Below, in pieces: positions 22,971-31,062 of a stretch of DNA of 38,059 nt (position 1 is the stretch's first letter; every line of letters begins with the position of its first letter). The translations under genes and the position numbers were made by a program. Below the pieces are notes generated by a model that was given only the letters and a program-made list of their open reading frames with translations, searched no databases and had not been told where the DNA came from. Source of the DNA: CAIKZZ01 sp035604595 (GTDB taxonomy: Bacteria > Pseudomonadota > Gammaproteobacteria > Steroidobacterales > Steroidobacteraceae); contig DATNIE010000014.1 in assembly GCA_035604595.1 (NCBI GenBank), positions 1 to 38,059 of the forward strand, in the 5' to 3' direction.

Positions 22971-23870
22971 TCAGTGGCGGCGCAGCCGATCGCCCAGCAG
23001 CCGCGCGAGAATGTTCGCGAACTCCTCGCCGAGCTGGGGGTGCTTGAGGCCGTACTCGACGGTCGCTTCGAGGTAACCGAGTTTGCTGCCACAGTCGTAC
23101 CGCTTGCCCTCGAAGGCGTAGGCGTAGACATTTTCCTCGAGCAGCAGCGCGGCGATGCCGTCGGTCAGCTGGATCTCACCGCCGGCGCCGCGGCCCACCT
23201 TCTCGAGCTTGTCGAACACCGTCGGGCTCAGCAGATAGCGACCGACGACGGCGAGGGTCGACGGCGCCTGCGCCGGCGAGGGCTTCTCGATGATCTGCCG
23301 GACCCGTGACACGCGCGCGCTGATCGGCTCGGTCGCGACGATACCGTAGCGATCGGTCTCGCGCCGCTCCACCGTCTGCACGCCGAGCACGCTGCCGCCG
23401 TACTCGGCGTAGACCGCCGCCATCTGCTTGAGGCACGGCACCTTGGCGTCGATCAGGTCGTCAGCGAGGTGGACGAAAAATGGCTCTTGGCCGACGACCG
23501 GACGCGCACAGAGCACCGCGTGGCCGAGTCCGAGCGGCGCGGGCTGGCGGATGTAGATGCAGGTCGCCGAGGACGGCACGATGCTGCGCAGCGACTCGAG
23601 CAGCTCGCCCTTGCCCTGCGCCTCGAGCGCCGCCTCGAGTTCCGGGGCGGAGTCGAAGTGATCCTCGATCGCCCGCTTGCTGCTGCCGGTGACGAACACG
23701 AGCTGGGTGGCGCCGGCGGCGAGCGCCTCCTCCGCAGCGTACTGGATCAGCGGCTTGTCGACGATCGGCAGCATCTCCTTCGGACTCGCCTTGGTCGCGG
23801 GCAGGAAGCGCGTGCCGCGGCCGGCGACCGGGAATACGACGGTGCGGACGGGCGTTGTCTTCGACGGCAT
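22971..23870 (-). CDS. galU: UTP-glucose-1-phosphate uridylyltransferase
   Basis: GalU makes UDP-glucose from UTP and glucose-1-phosphate, feeding lipopolysaccharide and exopolysaccharide synthesis. The 299-residue product has the nucleotidyltransferase signature FPVAGRGTRFLPATKASPKEM-type loop at 13-32, IVDKPLIQYAAEEA, VFVTGSSKRAIEDHFD, PLGLGHAVLCARP and FVHLADDLID (the metal-binding Asp). It ends with the typical KRYDCGSKLGYLEA. The ATG at 23870 has AAGG about seven bases upstream. It is the last gene of the minus-strand core block and converges on the GMC gene with only 16 bp between stops. Confidence 0.95.
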   Translation of the reverse strand: MPSKTTPVRTVVFPVAGRGTRFLPATKASPKEMLPIVDKPLIQYAAEEALAAGATQLVFVTGSSKRAIEDHFDSAPELEAALEAQGKGELLESLRSIVPSSATCIYIRQPAPLGLGHAVLCARPVVGQEPFFVHLADDLIDAKVPCLKQMAAVYAEYGGSVLGVQTVERRETDRYGIVATEPISARVSRVRQIIEKPSPAQAPSTLAVVGRYLLSPTVFDKLEKVGRGAGGEIQLTDGIAALLLEENVYAYAFEGKRYDCGSKLGYLEATVEYGLKHPQLGEEFANILARLLGDRLRRH

Positions 23871-23946
23871 GGCGAAACCTTCCAGACGCTGCGCCGATCA
23901 TACCCGAGCGGCCTCTCCGGCAGGCGCGCGCCGCGCCGCGGCGCCG

Positions 23947-25137
23947 TTAGCGGGCGCGTCTGGTCGCGAGCGGCGCGACGAGTTCGGTCGGCGACAGCGG
24001 CTTGAGCGTGTCCCAGCTCTTGCAGCCCGGGCACTGCCAGAAGAATCCCGTGCTCGAGAACCCGCATTCGCCGCAGCGGAACCGCGGCGCGCGCAGCGCC
24101 TGGCGCTTGAGCGCCGCGCACAGCCGCCGCAGCACGGCATCGTCGGGCGCGGTCCCGGGCGGCAGCAGCGCCTCGACCATCTCGGCTACCGTCGGCTCGC
24201 GGCTGACGTAGTCGCGCGCGAGCGCCAGCAGCTCCGGGGTATCGAGCTGGCCGGCAAGGATGGCCGCATAGGCGAGCGCGTCGGCCACCTCCCGCCCCGC
24301 GCGCGCGAGCTCGGCAAGCGTCGCGGCGAGCTCGCGCTCGCGTCCGGCGGCGCGCAGTGCGTTGACGAGGCGCGGCAGCACTTCCGCGGCGAGCGCCGGC
24401 TGGCGCACGGCGACAGGCTTCAGCAGCCGCAGCGCCCGCCCCGGGTCGTCGAGCGCGATCGCGAGATCCGCCTGCAGCAGCGCACCGCGCGGAAAGCGGC
24501 GCTGCTCGGCGCGCGCCGCCCGCAGGTGGCGCGTCGCGGTCGCGTAGTCCTGCTGCTGCATCGCGAGCGTCGCGAGCTCGCACCAGTAGTGCGCGATCGC
24601 CGCCGGCTGCGGCGGATTGGCGACACGCGCGAGCTCGCGGTGAATCTCGATCGCCCGCTCCCAGTCGCGCTCGGTCTCGTAGACCTTGCTGAGGTCGCGC
24701 AATGCCGCGATCCGGTACGCGCCGGCCTCCGATAGCGTCAGCAGCAGCTTCTCGGCACGGTCGTACACCCCGGCGCGCAGGTAGTCCTGCGCGAGCGCAT
24801 AGCTCGCCTGCTCGCGGTGGACGGGATCGAGCTCGGTGCGCGTCATCAGGTTCTGGTGGATGCGGATCGCCCGGTCCACCTCGCCGCGGCGCCGGAACAG
24901 CGCGCCGAGCGCAAACTGCGTCTCGACGGTGTCGCGATCCGCTGCGAACGCCCTGAGAAATGCCTCGACCGCGCGGTCGGGCTGCTCATTGACGAGATAA
25001 TTGAGGCCTGCCAGGTAATCGCTCGACGGCGGCCGCGCCGGGGTTGGCGTCGTGCCGATGCGCCAGCGGCGCGTCACGTACCAGCCGACGACCGCGCCGG
25101 TGAGAATCAGCGCGCCTTCGACCCAGCTAGCGCGCAT
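23947..25137 (-). CDS. lapB: Lipopolysaccharide assembly protein B (YciM)
   Basis: LapB is an inner-membrane-anchored TPR protein. In E. coli it works with FtsH to control LpxC and so balances lipopolysaccharide and phospholipid synthesis. The 396-residue product has an N-terminal membrane anchor (ALILTGAVVGWYVTRRW), then SSDYLAGLNYLVNEQPDRAVEAF and a series of TPR repeats through about residue 340. The C-terminal rubredoxin-like zinc domain has Cys355, Cys358, Cys369 and Cys372 (CGEC...CPGC). This architecture is diagnostic. The ATG at 25137 lies inside the end of lapA (11-bp overlap) and has no ribosome binding site of its own, indicating translational coupling. Confidence 0.95.
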   Translation of the reverse strand: MRASWVEGALILTGAVVGWYVTRRWRIGTTPTPARPPSSDYLAGLNYLVNEQPDRAVEAFLRAFAADRDTVETQFALGALFRRRGEVDRAIRIHQNLMTRTELDPVHREQASYALAQDYLRAGVYDRAEKLLLTLSEAGAYRIAALRDLSKVYETERDWERAIEIHRELARVANPPQPAAIAHYWCELATLAMQQQDYATATRHLRAARAEQRRFPRGALLQADLAIALDDPGRALRLLKPVAVRQPALAAEVLPRLVNALRAAGRERELAATLAELARAGREVADALAYAAILAGQLDTPELLALARDYVSREPTVAEMVEALLPPGTAPDDAVLRRLCAALKRQALRAPRFRCGECGFSSTGFFWQCPGCKSWDTLKPLSPTELVAPLATRRAR

Positions 25138-25423
25138 GCGCGGGCTGGGTGGCCCGGAGCGTGCGGACCTCGCCCTCGGCGAGCTTCAGCGCGCGTGCGA
25201 GCGCGGCGCGCTCGCGCGCCAGCTTCACGGCGTACGCGAGCGCCCCGGAGACGCCGACCAGCCAGCCGGCGATGAACGCCACCACCAGTGCCTGGCCCGC
25301 GGTCGCGGCCAGGGTCGCGAAGTACAGGTCAACCCGGGTCGGAACGCTGTTGAGCCGCACGAAGCCCGCGCAGACGAGCGCGAGCAGCGCGAACAGGATG
25401 GCAGCAACGAGACGGCGGGTCAT
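25127..25423 (-). CDS. lapA: Lipopolysaccharide assembly protein A (YciS)
   Basis: A 98-residue inner-membrane protein with two transmembrane segments (VAAILFALLALVCAGFV and ALVVAFIAGWLVGVSGALAYAV) joined by the family phrase FVRLNSVPTRVDLYF, then a charged C-terminal coiled segment. Its place directly before lapB is the standard arrangement; LapA helps assemble lipopolysaccharide synthesis and transport proteins. GAGGGG about seven bases before the ATG at 25423 is the ribosome binding site. A TAGATT hexamer within the 67 bp after ihfB could be a weak promoter, but no -35 accompanies it. Confidence 0.92.
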   Translation of the reverse strand: MTRRLVAAILFALLALVCAGFVRLNSVPTRVDLYFATLAATAGQALVVAFIAGWLVGVSGALAYAVKLARERAALARALKLAEGEVRTLRATQPAHAR

Positions 25424-25490
25424 GGCGCAACCCCTCGAGGTCTGCGCCGCAATCTAGCACGGGCGTCGAGTGAGCGCGCCGCGCGGCCGG

Positions 25491-25793
<303 letters not shown>

Positions 25794-25841
25794 GCGGGGT
25801 GTCCCAAGACGTGCGTTACAGTGGGCCGGGGCACGGCGCGA

Positions 25842-25858
25842 GCGGCGCACTGCGCCGC
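25842..25858 (-). terminator. GC palindrome between rpsA and ihfB
   Basis: GCGGCGCA (25842-25849) and TGCGCCGC (25851-25858) form a perfect palindrome around one base, giving a six-pair stem with a five-base loop in RNA. It begins 13 bases after the rpsA stop. There is no T run, so it may be an mRNA-stabilising or processing hairpin, and read-through into ihfB is likely. Confidence 0.4.
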
Positions 25859-25871
25859 CCGCCGCCCATCC

Positions 25872-27551
25872 TCATTCTTCGTCTTCGCGATCGGTCATCT
25901 GCTCCTTCAGCAGATCGCCGAGGCTGGTGCCGGTCGGCGTGTCGGTCCGGTAAGCCTGCATGGCTTCCTGCTCCTCGTGGACTTCCTTGGCCTTGATCGA
26001 CAGCGCGATGGCGCGCGACTTGCGATCGACGCCGGTGAACTTCGCTTCGACCTCGTCGCCCTCCTTGAGCACGGTGCGCGCGTCCTCGACGCGGTCGCGG
26101 GCGAGCTCGGAGGCGCGCAGGTAACCCTCGACGCCGCCGCCCAGGTCGATGATCGCGCCCTTGGCGTCGACCTCACGGACCTTGCCGGTGACGATGCTGC
26201 CCTTCGGGTTCTGGGCGATGAACGCCGAGAACGGATCCTTGGCGAGCTGCTTGATGCCGAGCGAGATGCGCTCGCGCTCGGGGTCGATCGACAGCACCAC
26301 CGCGTCAACCTGCTGGCCCTTCTGGTAGTTGCGCACGGCTTCCTCGCCCGGCACGTCCCAGGAGATGTCCGACAGGTGCACCAGCCCGTCGATGTTGCCG
26401 GTCAGGCCGATGAAGATGCCGAAATCGGTGATCGACTTGATCTGGCCCGAGACGCGGTCGTCGCGGTTGTAGTTCTCGGCGAACTCCTTCCAGGGATTTG
26501 GCTTGCACTGCTTGAGGCCAAGGCTGATGCGGCGGCGCTCCTCGTCGATGTCGAGCACCATCACCTCGACTTCCTGGCTGACGTGCACCACCTTCGCCGG
26601 GTTCACGTTCTTGTTGGTCCAGTCCATCTCCGAGACGTGCACCAGGCCCTCGACGCCCTCCTCGATCTCGACGAAGCAGCCGTAGTCGGCGATGTTGGTG
26701 ACCTTGCCCCACAGCCGCGTGTTCGCCGGGTAGCGCCGGGCGATGTTCTGCCAGGGATCGGCGCCGAGCTGCTTGATGCCGAGCGACACGCGCTGCCGCT
26801 CGCGGTCGAACTTGAGGATGCGCACGTCGATCTCGTCGCCCACCTTGACGACCTCCGACGGGTGCTTGACGCGCTTCCAGGCCATGTCGGTGATATGCAG
26901 CAGTCCGTCGATGCCGCCGAGGTCGACGAACGCGCCGTAGTCGGTCAGGTTCTTGACGACGCCCTTGACGACCGAGCCTTCCTGCAGGTTGTCGAGCAGC
27001 GCAGAGCGTTCCGCGCTGTACTCTTGCTCGACGACCGCGCGGCGCGAGACGACCACGTTGTTGCGCTTCTGGTCGAGCTTGATGACCTTGAACTCGAGGA
27101 CCTTGCCCTCGAGGTACGAGGGATCGCGCACCGGGCGCACATCGACGAGCGAGCCGGGCAGAAACGCGCGGACGTTCTCGATCTCGACCGTGAAGCCGCC
27201 CTTGACGCGGCCGTTGATGATGCCGGTGACGACCTGTGCCTCATTGAATGCCGTTTCAAGGCGGGTCCAGGTGCGGGCGCGTTTGGCCTTCTCGCGCGAC
27301 AGGCGCGTCTCGCCGGAACCGTCCTCGACCGAGTCGAGGGCAACTTCCACCTCATCGCCCGCCTTGACCTCGACCTCGCCTTTCTCATTCTTGAACTGGT
27401 CGATCGAGATCACCGCTTCGGACTTGAGTCCGGCGTTGACGATGACGTAGTCCTGTCCGACCTCGATGACCAAGCCGTTGAGGATCTGGCCCGGACGAAA
27501 CCGCTGATTGGCCAGGCTCTCCTCAAACAGCTGGGCAAAACTTTCAGTCAT
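25872..27551 (-). CDS. rpsA: 30S ribosomal protein S1
   Basis: S1 is the large mRNA-binding protein of the small subunit, needed for initiation on structured or Shine-Dalgarno-poor messages. The 559-residue product has the six S1 repeats of gammaproteobacterial S1, at roughly 20-88, 105-172, 190-260, 277-347, 364-434 and 451-520. Typical strand pairs are GAFVDLGGIDGLLHITDM, GCFVEIEEGVEGLVHVSEM and GIFIGLTGNIDGLVHLSDI. The first two repeats, which bind the ribosome, are divergent as expected. The ATG at 27551 has no clear Shine-Dalgarno sequence; the upstream bases read GATGAGAAACACAAA. This agrees with known rpsA genes, which are under translational autocontrol. A structured leader lies upstream. 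Confidence 0.97.
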   Translation of the reverse strand: MTESFAQLFEESLANQRFRPGQILNGLVIEVGQDYVIVNAGLKSEAVISIDQFKNEKGEVEVKAGDEVEVALDSVEDGSGETRLSREKAKRARTWTRLETAFNEAQVVTGIINGRVKGGFTVEIENVRAFLPGSLVDVRPVRDPSYLEGKVLEFKVIKLDQKRNNVVVSRRAVVEQEYSAERSALLDNLQEGSVVKGVVKNLTDYGAFVDLGGIDGLLHITDMAWKRVKHPSEVVKVGDEIDVRILKFDRERQRVSLGIKQLGADPWQNIARRYPANTRLWGKVTNIADYGCFVEIEEGVEGLVHVSEMDWTNKNVNPAKVVHVSQEVEVMVLDIDEERRRISLGLKQCKPNPWKEFAENYNRDDRVSGQIKSITDFGIFIGLTGNIDGLVHLSDISWDVPGEEAVRNYQKGQQVDAVVLSIDPERERISLGIKQLAKDPFSAFIAQNPKGSIVTGKVREVDAKGAIIDLGGGVEGYLRASELARDRVEDARTVLKEGDEVEAKFTGVDRKSRAIALSIKAKEVHEEQEAMQAYRTDTPTGTSLGDLLKEQMTDREDEE

Positions 27552-27940
27552 TTTGTGTTTCTCATCAGGGACCTATGCGTCCCTCTTGATCTAGTCCCTG
27601 AGGCCCGCCGGCGCTGCCGGACGATGGACCTCGCGGGGTCGTTGCCTACACCCAAGGGCCCGCGCGAGCGCCGGCCCCACCCTGGCCGGAGACGCCGGCC
27701 CAGACTGCGCCCGCCCGCTGCCGTGCGCGCGGGCGGTGAAGGCCGCGCGCGATGACCGCCTCGGTGTCGAAGTCCCGTCGAATCGAGGAAAATCCCGTGG
27801 GCCGATCCCGCCTGGCGCCACCGAAGCGGTGGTTGCCGCGAGTCCCTCCCCGCCATTTCCCACGAAAGGGCGGCGAGACTACCACCAAGGCCCTTATCAT
27901 TCAACTGCTTATGGCGCAGCCCGCGGCCGCGATCCGCCGG
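27552..27940 (-). other. Long intergenic leader between cmk and rpsA
   Basis: 389 bp without a gene. Besides the start-proximal hairpins it holds an eight-pair GC stem (27725-27732 with 27743-27750, ten-base loop) and a five-pair stem CCACC/GGTGG at 27818-27832. On the minus strand TTGAAT near 27899-27904 is 17 bp from TAGTCT near 27876-27881, a poor promoter candidate. Translations in all frames look non-coding. It probably contains the main rpsA promoter and a regulated leader. Confidence 0.55.
27565..27601 (-). promoter_or_regulatory. Alternative hairpins in the rpsA leader
   Basis: On the plus strand TCAGGGAC (27565-27572) can pair perfectly with GTCCCTGA (27594-27601), giving eight pairs. 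Its AGGGAC part (27567-27572) can instead pair with GTCCCT (27579-27584) around a six-base loop. In the message (minus strand) the same start-proximal segment, ending 14 bases before the ATG, has two competing upstream partners. Such switching next to a start without a Shine-Dalgarno sequence fits S1-controlled translation, but it is an inference. Confidence 0.5.
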
Positions 27941-28624
27941 TCAGGCGCCGACTCCCCGCTCGCGCGCGAGCTCGAGTATCCGCCCCACAACCGCCTCCGG
28001 GGTGAGCCGCGTCGAGTCAAGCACGATCGCACCCGGGGCCGCGATCAGCGGCGCCACCGGCCGGGTCGTATCCCGGTGGTCCCGCGCTGCGATCTCCTGT
28101 GTGAGCGCCGCGAGGTCGACCTCGATCCCCTGTGCGCGCAGCTGCTTCAATCGCCGCTGCGCCCGCTCCGCGACACTCGCCGTCAAATACACCTTGAGTA
28201 CCGCAGCCGGGAAAATCACCGAGCCCATGTCGCGGCCGTCGGCCACGAGCCCTGGCGGGCGGGCGAACTCGCGCTGGCGCCCCGCGAGTGCGGCGCGCAC
28301 CGCGGGAAAGCCCGCGACATGCGACGCGCGATTGCCGGCGGTCTCCGAGCGGATCGCCGCCGTCACGTCCGCGCCGCCGAGCAGGACCGTCGGCTCCCCG
28401 CCGGGACCTGAGCCGAACCGGACGTCCATCGTCGCGGCGATGCGCGCATGGCCCGCCTGATCGTCGGGCGCGAGCCCGGCCCGTGCGCCGGCGAGTCCCG
28501 CCAGCCGATAGAGCGCGCCGCTGTCGAGCACGTGCCAGCCGAGCGCCGCGGCGACCCGCTGGGCGACCGTCCCCTTCCCCGAGCCGCTCGGGCCGTCGAT
28601 CGCAATCACGGGTGCCCGAGTCAC
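27941..28624 (-). CDS. cmk: Cytidylate kinase
   Basis: Cmk phosphorylates CMP and dCMP with ATP, mainly recycling CMP from RNA and phospholipid turnover. The 227-residue protein has the P-loop GPSGSGKGT at 11-19, WHVLDSGALYRLAGLAG (the CMP-binding region), VADGRDMGSVIFP and RDHRDTTRPVAPL, all diagnostic for bacterial CMP kinases. Its GTG at 28624 overlaps the aroA TGA, so translation is likely coupled. It is the last gene of the serC-to-cmk group before the rpsA leader, the same neighbour relation as in E. coli and pseudomonads. Confidence 0.95.
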   Translation of the reverse strand: MTRAPVIAIDGPSGSGKGTVAQRVAAALGWHVLDSGALYRLAGLAGARAGLAPDDQAGHARIAATMDVRFGSGPGGEPTVLLGGADVTAAIRSETAGNRASHVAGFPAVRAALAGRQREFARPPGLVADGRDMGSVIFPAAVLKVYLTASVAERAQRRLKQLRAQGIEVDLAALTQEIAARDHRDTTRPVAPLIAAPGAIVLDSTRLTPEAVVGRILELARERGVGA

Positions 28625-29928
28625 CGGACCTCTTCGATCGCGAGCCCGGCATGACGCGCGATCGACGCGAAACCGGGGAACGAGGTCGCGACGTTGGCGA
28701 CGTCGCGGATCTCGAGGGCCCCCCGGGCCTTGAGCGCGGCGATCGCGAACGCCATCGCGACCCGGTGGTCGCCGTGGCTGTCGACCGCTCCGCTGCCGAG
28801 CTGGCCGCCGACGATCCGCAGGCCGTCCGGCCGCTGGTCGGCCTCAATGCCTAGCGTGCGCAGGCCCGCTGCCATCACCGCGATGCGGTCGCTCTCCTTG
28901 ACGCGCAGCTCGGCGGCTCCCGACACGAGCGTCGTGCCGCGGGCGGCGGCGGCCGCGACGAACAGCACCGGGAACTCGTCGATCGCGCGCGGCACCAGCG
29001 CGCGCGGCACCTCGATGCCCTTCAGTTCCCCCGCCCGCAGCTCCAGATCCGCGACCGGCTCATCACCCGCGAGGCGCAGGTTCGTCACGCGGATGTCGGC
29101 GCCCATGAGCGTGAGGATGTCGATGACGCCGGTGCGGGTGGGATTGACGCCGACGTCCCGGATCACAAACGTGCCCTCGGCGGCGAGCGCGGCGGCGACG
29201 AGAAAGAAGGCCGCCGAGGAGATGTCCCCGGGTACGCGGATCGGGCCGCCGTGCAGGCGCTGCCCGCCCGCAATCGACACGCGCTCCCCGGTGCGGTCCA
29301 CCGCAACGCCGAACGCGCGCAGCATCCGCTCTGTGTGATCGCGGGTCACCGCGTGCTCGGTCACGGCCGTGACGCCGGCGGCATACAGGCCGGCGAGCAG
29401 GATCGCCGACTTCACCTGCGCGCTCGGCACGGCGAGGTCGTAGTCGATGGCGGTGAGTTGCGCCCGCCCGTGGATCCGCACCGGTGCATGGCCGTCGGTG
29501 GTGTCGATGCGCGCGCCCATCAGGCGCAGCGGCGCCGCGACCCGCTCCATCGGCCGGCTGCTCAAGCTGGCATCGCCGCTCAACGTTGCGTCGAAGGCCT
29601 GGCCGGCGAGCAAGCCCATCGAGAGCCGCATCGCGGTGCCCGCGTTGCCCATCGCGAGCGGCCCGGGCGGCGCTTGGAGGCCGTGCAGGCCAACGCCATC
29701 GATGACCACGCGGCCGGGCGATGGGCGCTCGACCGCGACCCCCATCGCGCGCATCGCATTTAAGGTCGCAAGACAGTCCTCGCTCTCGAGGAAGCCCTCG
29801 ACCTCGGTCGTGCCCTCGGCGATGCCGCCGAGCAGCAGCGCGCGGTGCGACACCGACTTGTCACCCGGCACCTCGATCTCGCCGCGAACGCAGCCGCCGG
29901 CGGCCACCCGGAATACCGCGCCGCTCAC
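28621..29928 (-). CDS. aroA: 3-phosphoshikimate 1-carboxyvinyltransferase (EPSP synthase)
   Basis: AroA joins shikimate-3-phosphate and phosphoenolpyruvate in the sixth step of chorismate synthesis. The 435-residue protein begins GEIEVPGDKSVSHRALLLGG (Lys24), followed by MGNAGTAMRLSMGLL, SAQVKSAILLAG, DISSAAFFLVAAAL, and RVKESDRI and DHRVAMAFAIA near the end. The Leu after the Arg in GNAGTAMRL differs from the Pro of the E. coli class. The start is a GTG at 29928 overlapping the pheA TGA; the longer reading upstream lies inside pheA and is rejected. It overlaps cmk by four bases at its end. Placement after pheA groups aromatic amino acid genes. Confidence 0.95.
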   Translation of the reverse strand: MSGAVFRVAAGGCVRGEIEVPGDKSVSHRALLLGGIAEGTTEVEGFLESEDCLATLNAMRAMGVAVERPSPGRVVIDGVGLHGLQAPPGPLAMGNAGTAMRLSMGLLAGQAFDATLSGDASLSSRPMERVAAPLRLMGARIDTTDGHAPVRIHGRAQLTAIDYDLAVPSAQVKSAILLAGLYAAGVTAVTEHAVTRDHTERMLRAFGVAVDRTGERVSIAGGQRLHGGPIRVPGDISSAAFFLVAAALAAEGTFVIRDVGVNPTRTGVIDILTLMGADIRVTNLRLAGDEPVADLELRAGELKGIEVPRALVPRAIDEFPVLFVAAAAARGTTLVSGAAELRVKESDRIAVMAAGLRTLGIEADQRPDGLRIVGGQLGSGAVDSHGDHRVAMAFAIAALKARGALEIRDVANVATSFPGFASIARHAGLAIEEVR

Positions 29929-31055
29929 AGCACCGCCCGCGGGTAGGAGCCGAGCAGCTTGCACAGCGAGGCGCGGTTCTTGATCTCCTCGAGCGCCTTG
30001 GCGACTGGCGCATCGCCCGCATGGCCCTCGACGTCGACGAAGAACACGTAGTCCCACTTCTTGCGGCGCGACGGCCGCGATTCGAGCCGCGTCATGCTGA
30101 CGCCGTGACGGGCGAACGGCTCGAGCAGCCGCAGCAGCGCCCCCGGCCCGGCGGTGTCGGGCCCCGACAGTAGCAGCGTCGTGCGGTCGCGCCCCGAGGG
30201 CTCGAGGAGCTTGCGACCGACGACCAGGAAGCGGGTCGCGTTGTCCGGCCGGTCCTCGATCTCGGGTACCAGGATCTTGAGCCCGTAGACCTCGGCCGCG
30301 GCCTCGCCGGCGATCGCGGCCGTGCCGTCCTCGTCGCGCGCGCGACGCGCGGCCTCGGCGTTACTCGCCACCGCGATGCGTTCGACGTGCGGCAGGTGCT
30401 CGCTGAGCCAGCCGCGGCACTGCGCCAGCGACTGCTGGTGCGAGCAGATGCGCTCGATGCGCTCGAGCGATTCGACGCGGCCGATCAGGTGCTGGTGGAC
30501 GCGCAGCTCGATTTCGCCGCAGATCTTGAGCGGCGACAGCAGGAACATGTCGGCGGTGTGGCTGACGGTGCCCTCGGTCGAGTTCTCGATCGGCACCACG
30601 CCGAAGTCCGCGACCCCCGACTCGACCTCGCGGAACACCTCGTCGATCGCCGGCAGCGGCAACGCCCTGACGGAGTGGCCGAAGTGCTTCAGGACCGCCT
30701 GCTGCGTGAACGTGCCCTCGGGCCCGAGGAAGGCGATCTTGAGCGGCTCCTGCTGCGCGAGGCAGGCCGACATGATCTCGCGGAACAGCCGGACCATCTC
30801 CTCGTTGGACAGCGGCCCGCGGTTTCTCGCGATGACGCCGCGCAGCACCTCCGCCTCGCGCTCCGGCCGGTAGAACTCGGCGGTCGCCGGTCCGGCCGCG
30901 CGCTTGGTCGTGCCGACGGCCTGGGCGATGCGCGCGCGGGCGTTCAGCAGCTGTTGTAGCTGCGCGTCGATCCGGTCGATCTCGGTGCGGATGCCGGCAA
31001 GCCCGGTCGCCGGCGGGGCGGCGCGGGGCTGCTTGCGGCGCGGTGTACGTGGCAT
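29925..31055 (-). CDS. pheA: Chorismate mutase / prephenate dehydratase (P-protein)
   Basis: A bifunctional enzyme that converts chorismate to prephenate and then to phenylpyruvate for phenylalanine. The 376 residues comprise an AroQ-type mutase domain (about 20-103, IRTEIDRIDAQLQQLLNARA and KRAAG), a dehydratase domain (about 106-285, FLGPEGTFTQQA, VPIENSTEGTV, and DNATRFLVVG), and a C-terminal ACT domain with GALLRLLEPF and LESRPSRRKKWDYVFFVD. The GAL and ESRP motifs bind phenylalanine for feedback inhibition. The ATG at 31055 has GAGG five bases upstream. It follows serA by seven bases and overlaps aroA by four. Confidence 0.96.
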   Translation of the reverse strand: MPRTPRRKQPRAAPPATGLAGIRTEIDRIDAQLQQLLNARARIAQAVGTTKRAAGPATAEFYRPEREAEVLRGVIARNRGPLSNEEMVRLFREIMSACLAQQEPLKIAFLGPEGTFTQQAVLKHFGHSVRALPLPAIDEVFREVESGVADFGVVPIENSTEGTVSHTADMFLLSPLKICGEIELRVHQHLIGRVESLERIERICSHQQSLAQCRGWLSEHLPHVERIAVASNAEAARRARDEDGTAAIAGEAAAEVYGLKILVPEIEDRPDNATRFLVVGRKLLEPSGRDRTTLLLSGPDTAGPGALLRLLEPFARHGVSMTRLESRPSRRKKWDYVFFVDVEGHAGDAPVAKALEEIKNRASLCKLLGSYPRAVL

Positions 31056-31062
31056 CGTGGCC

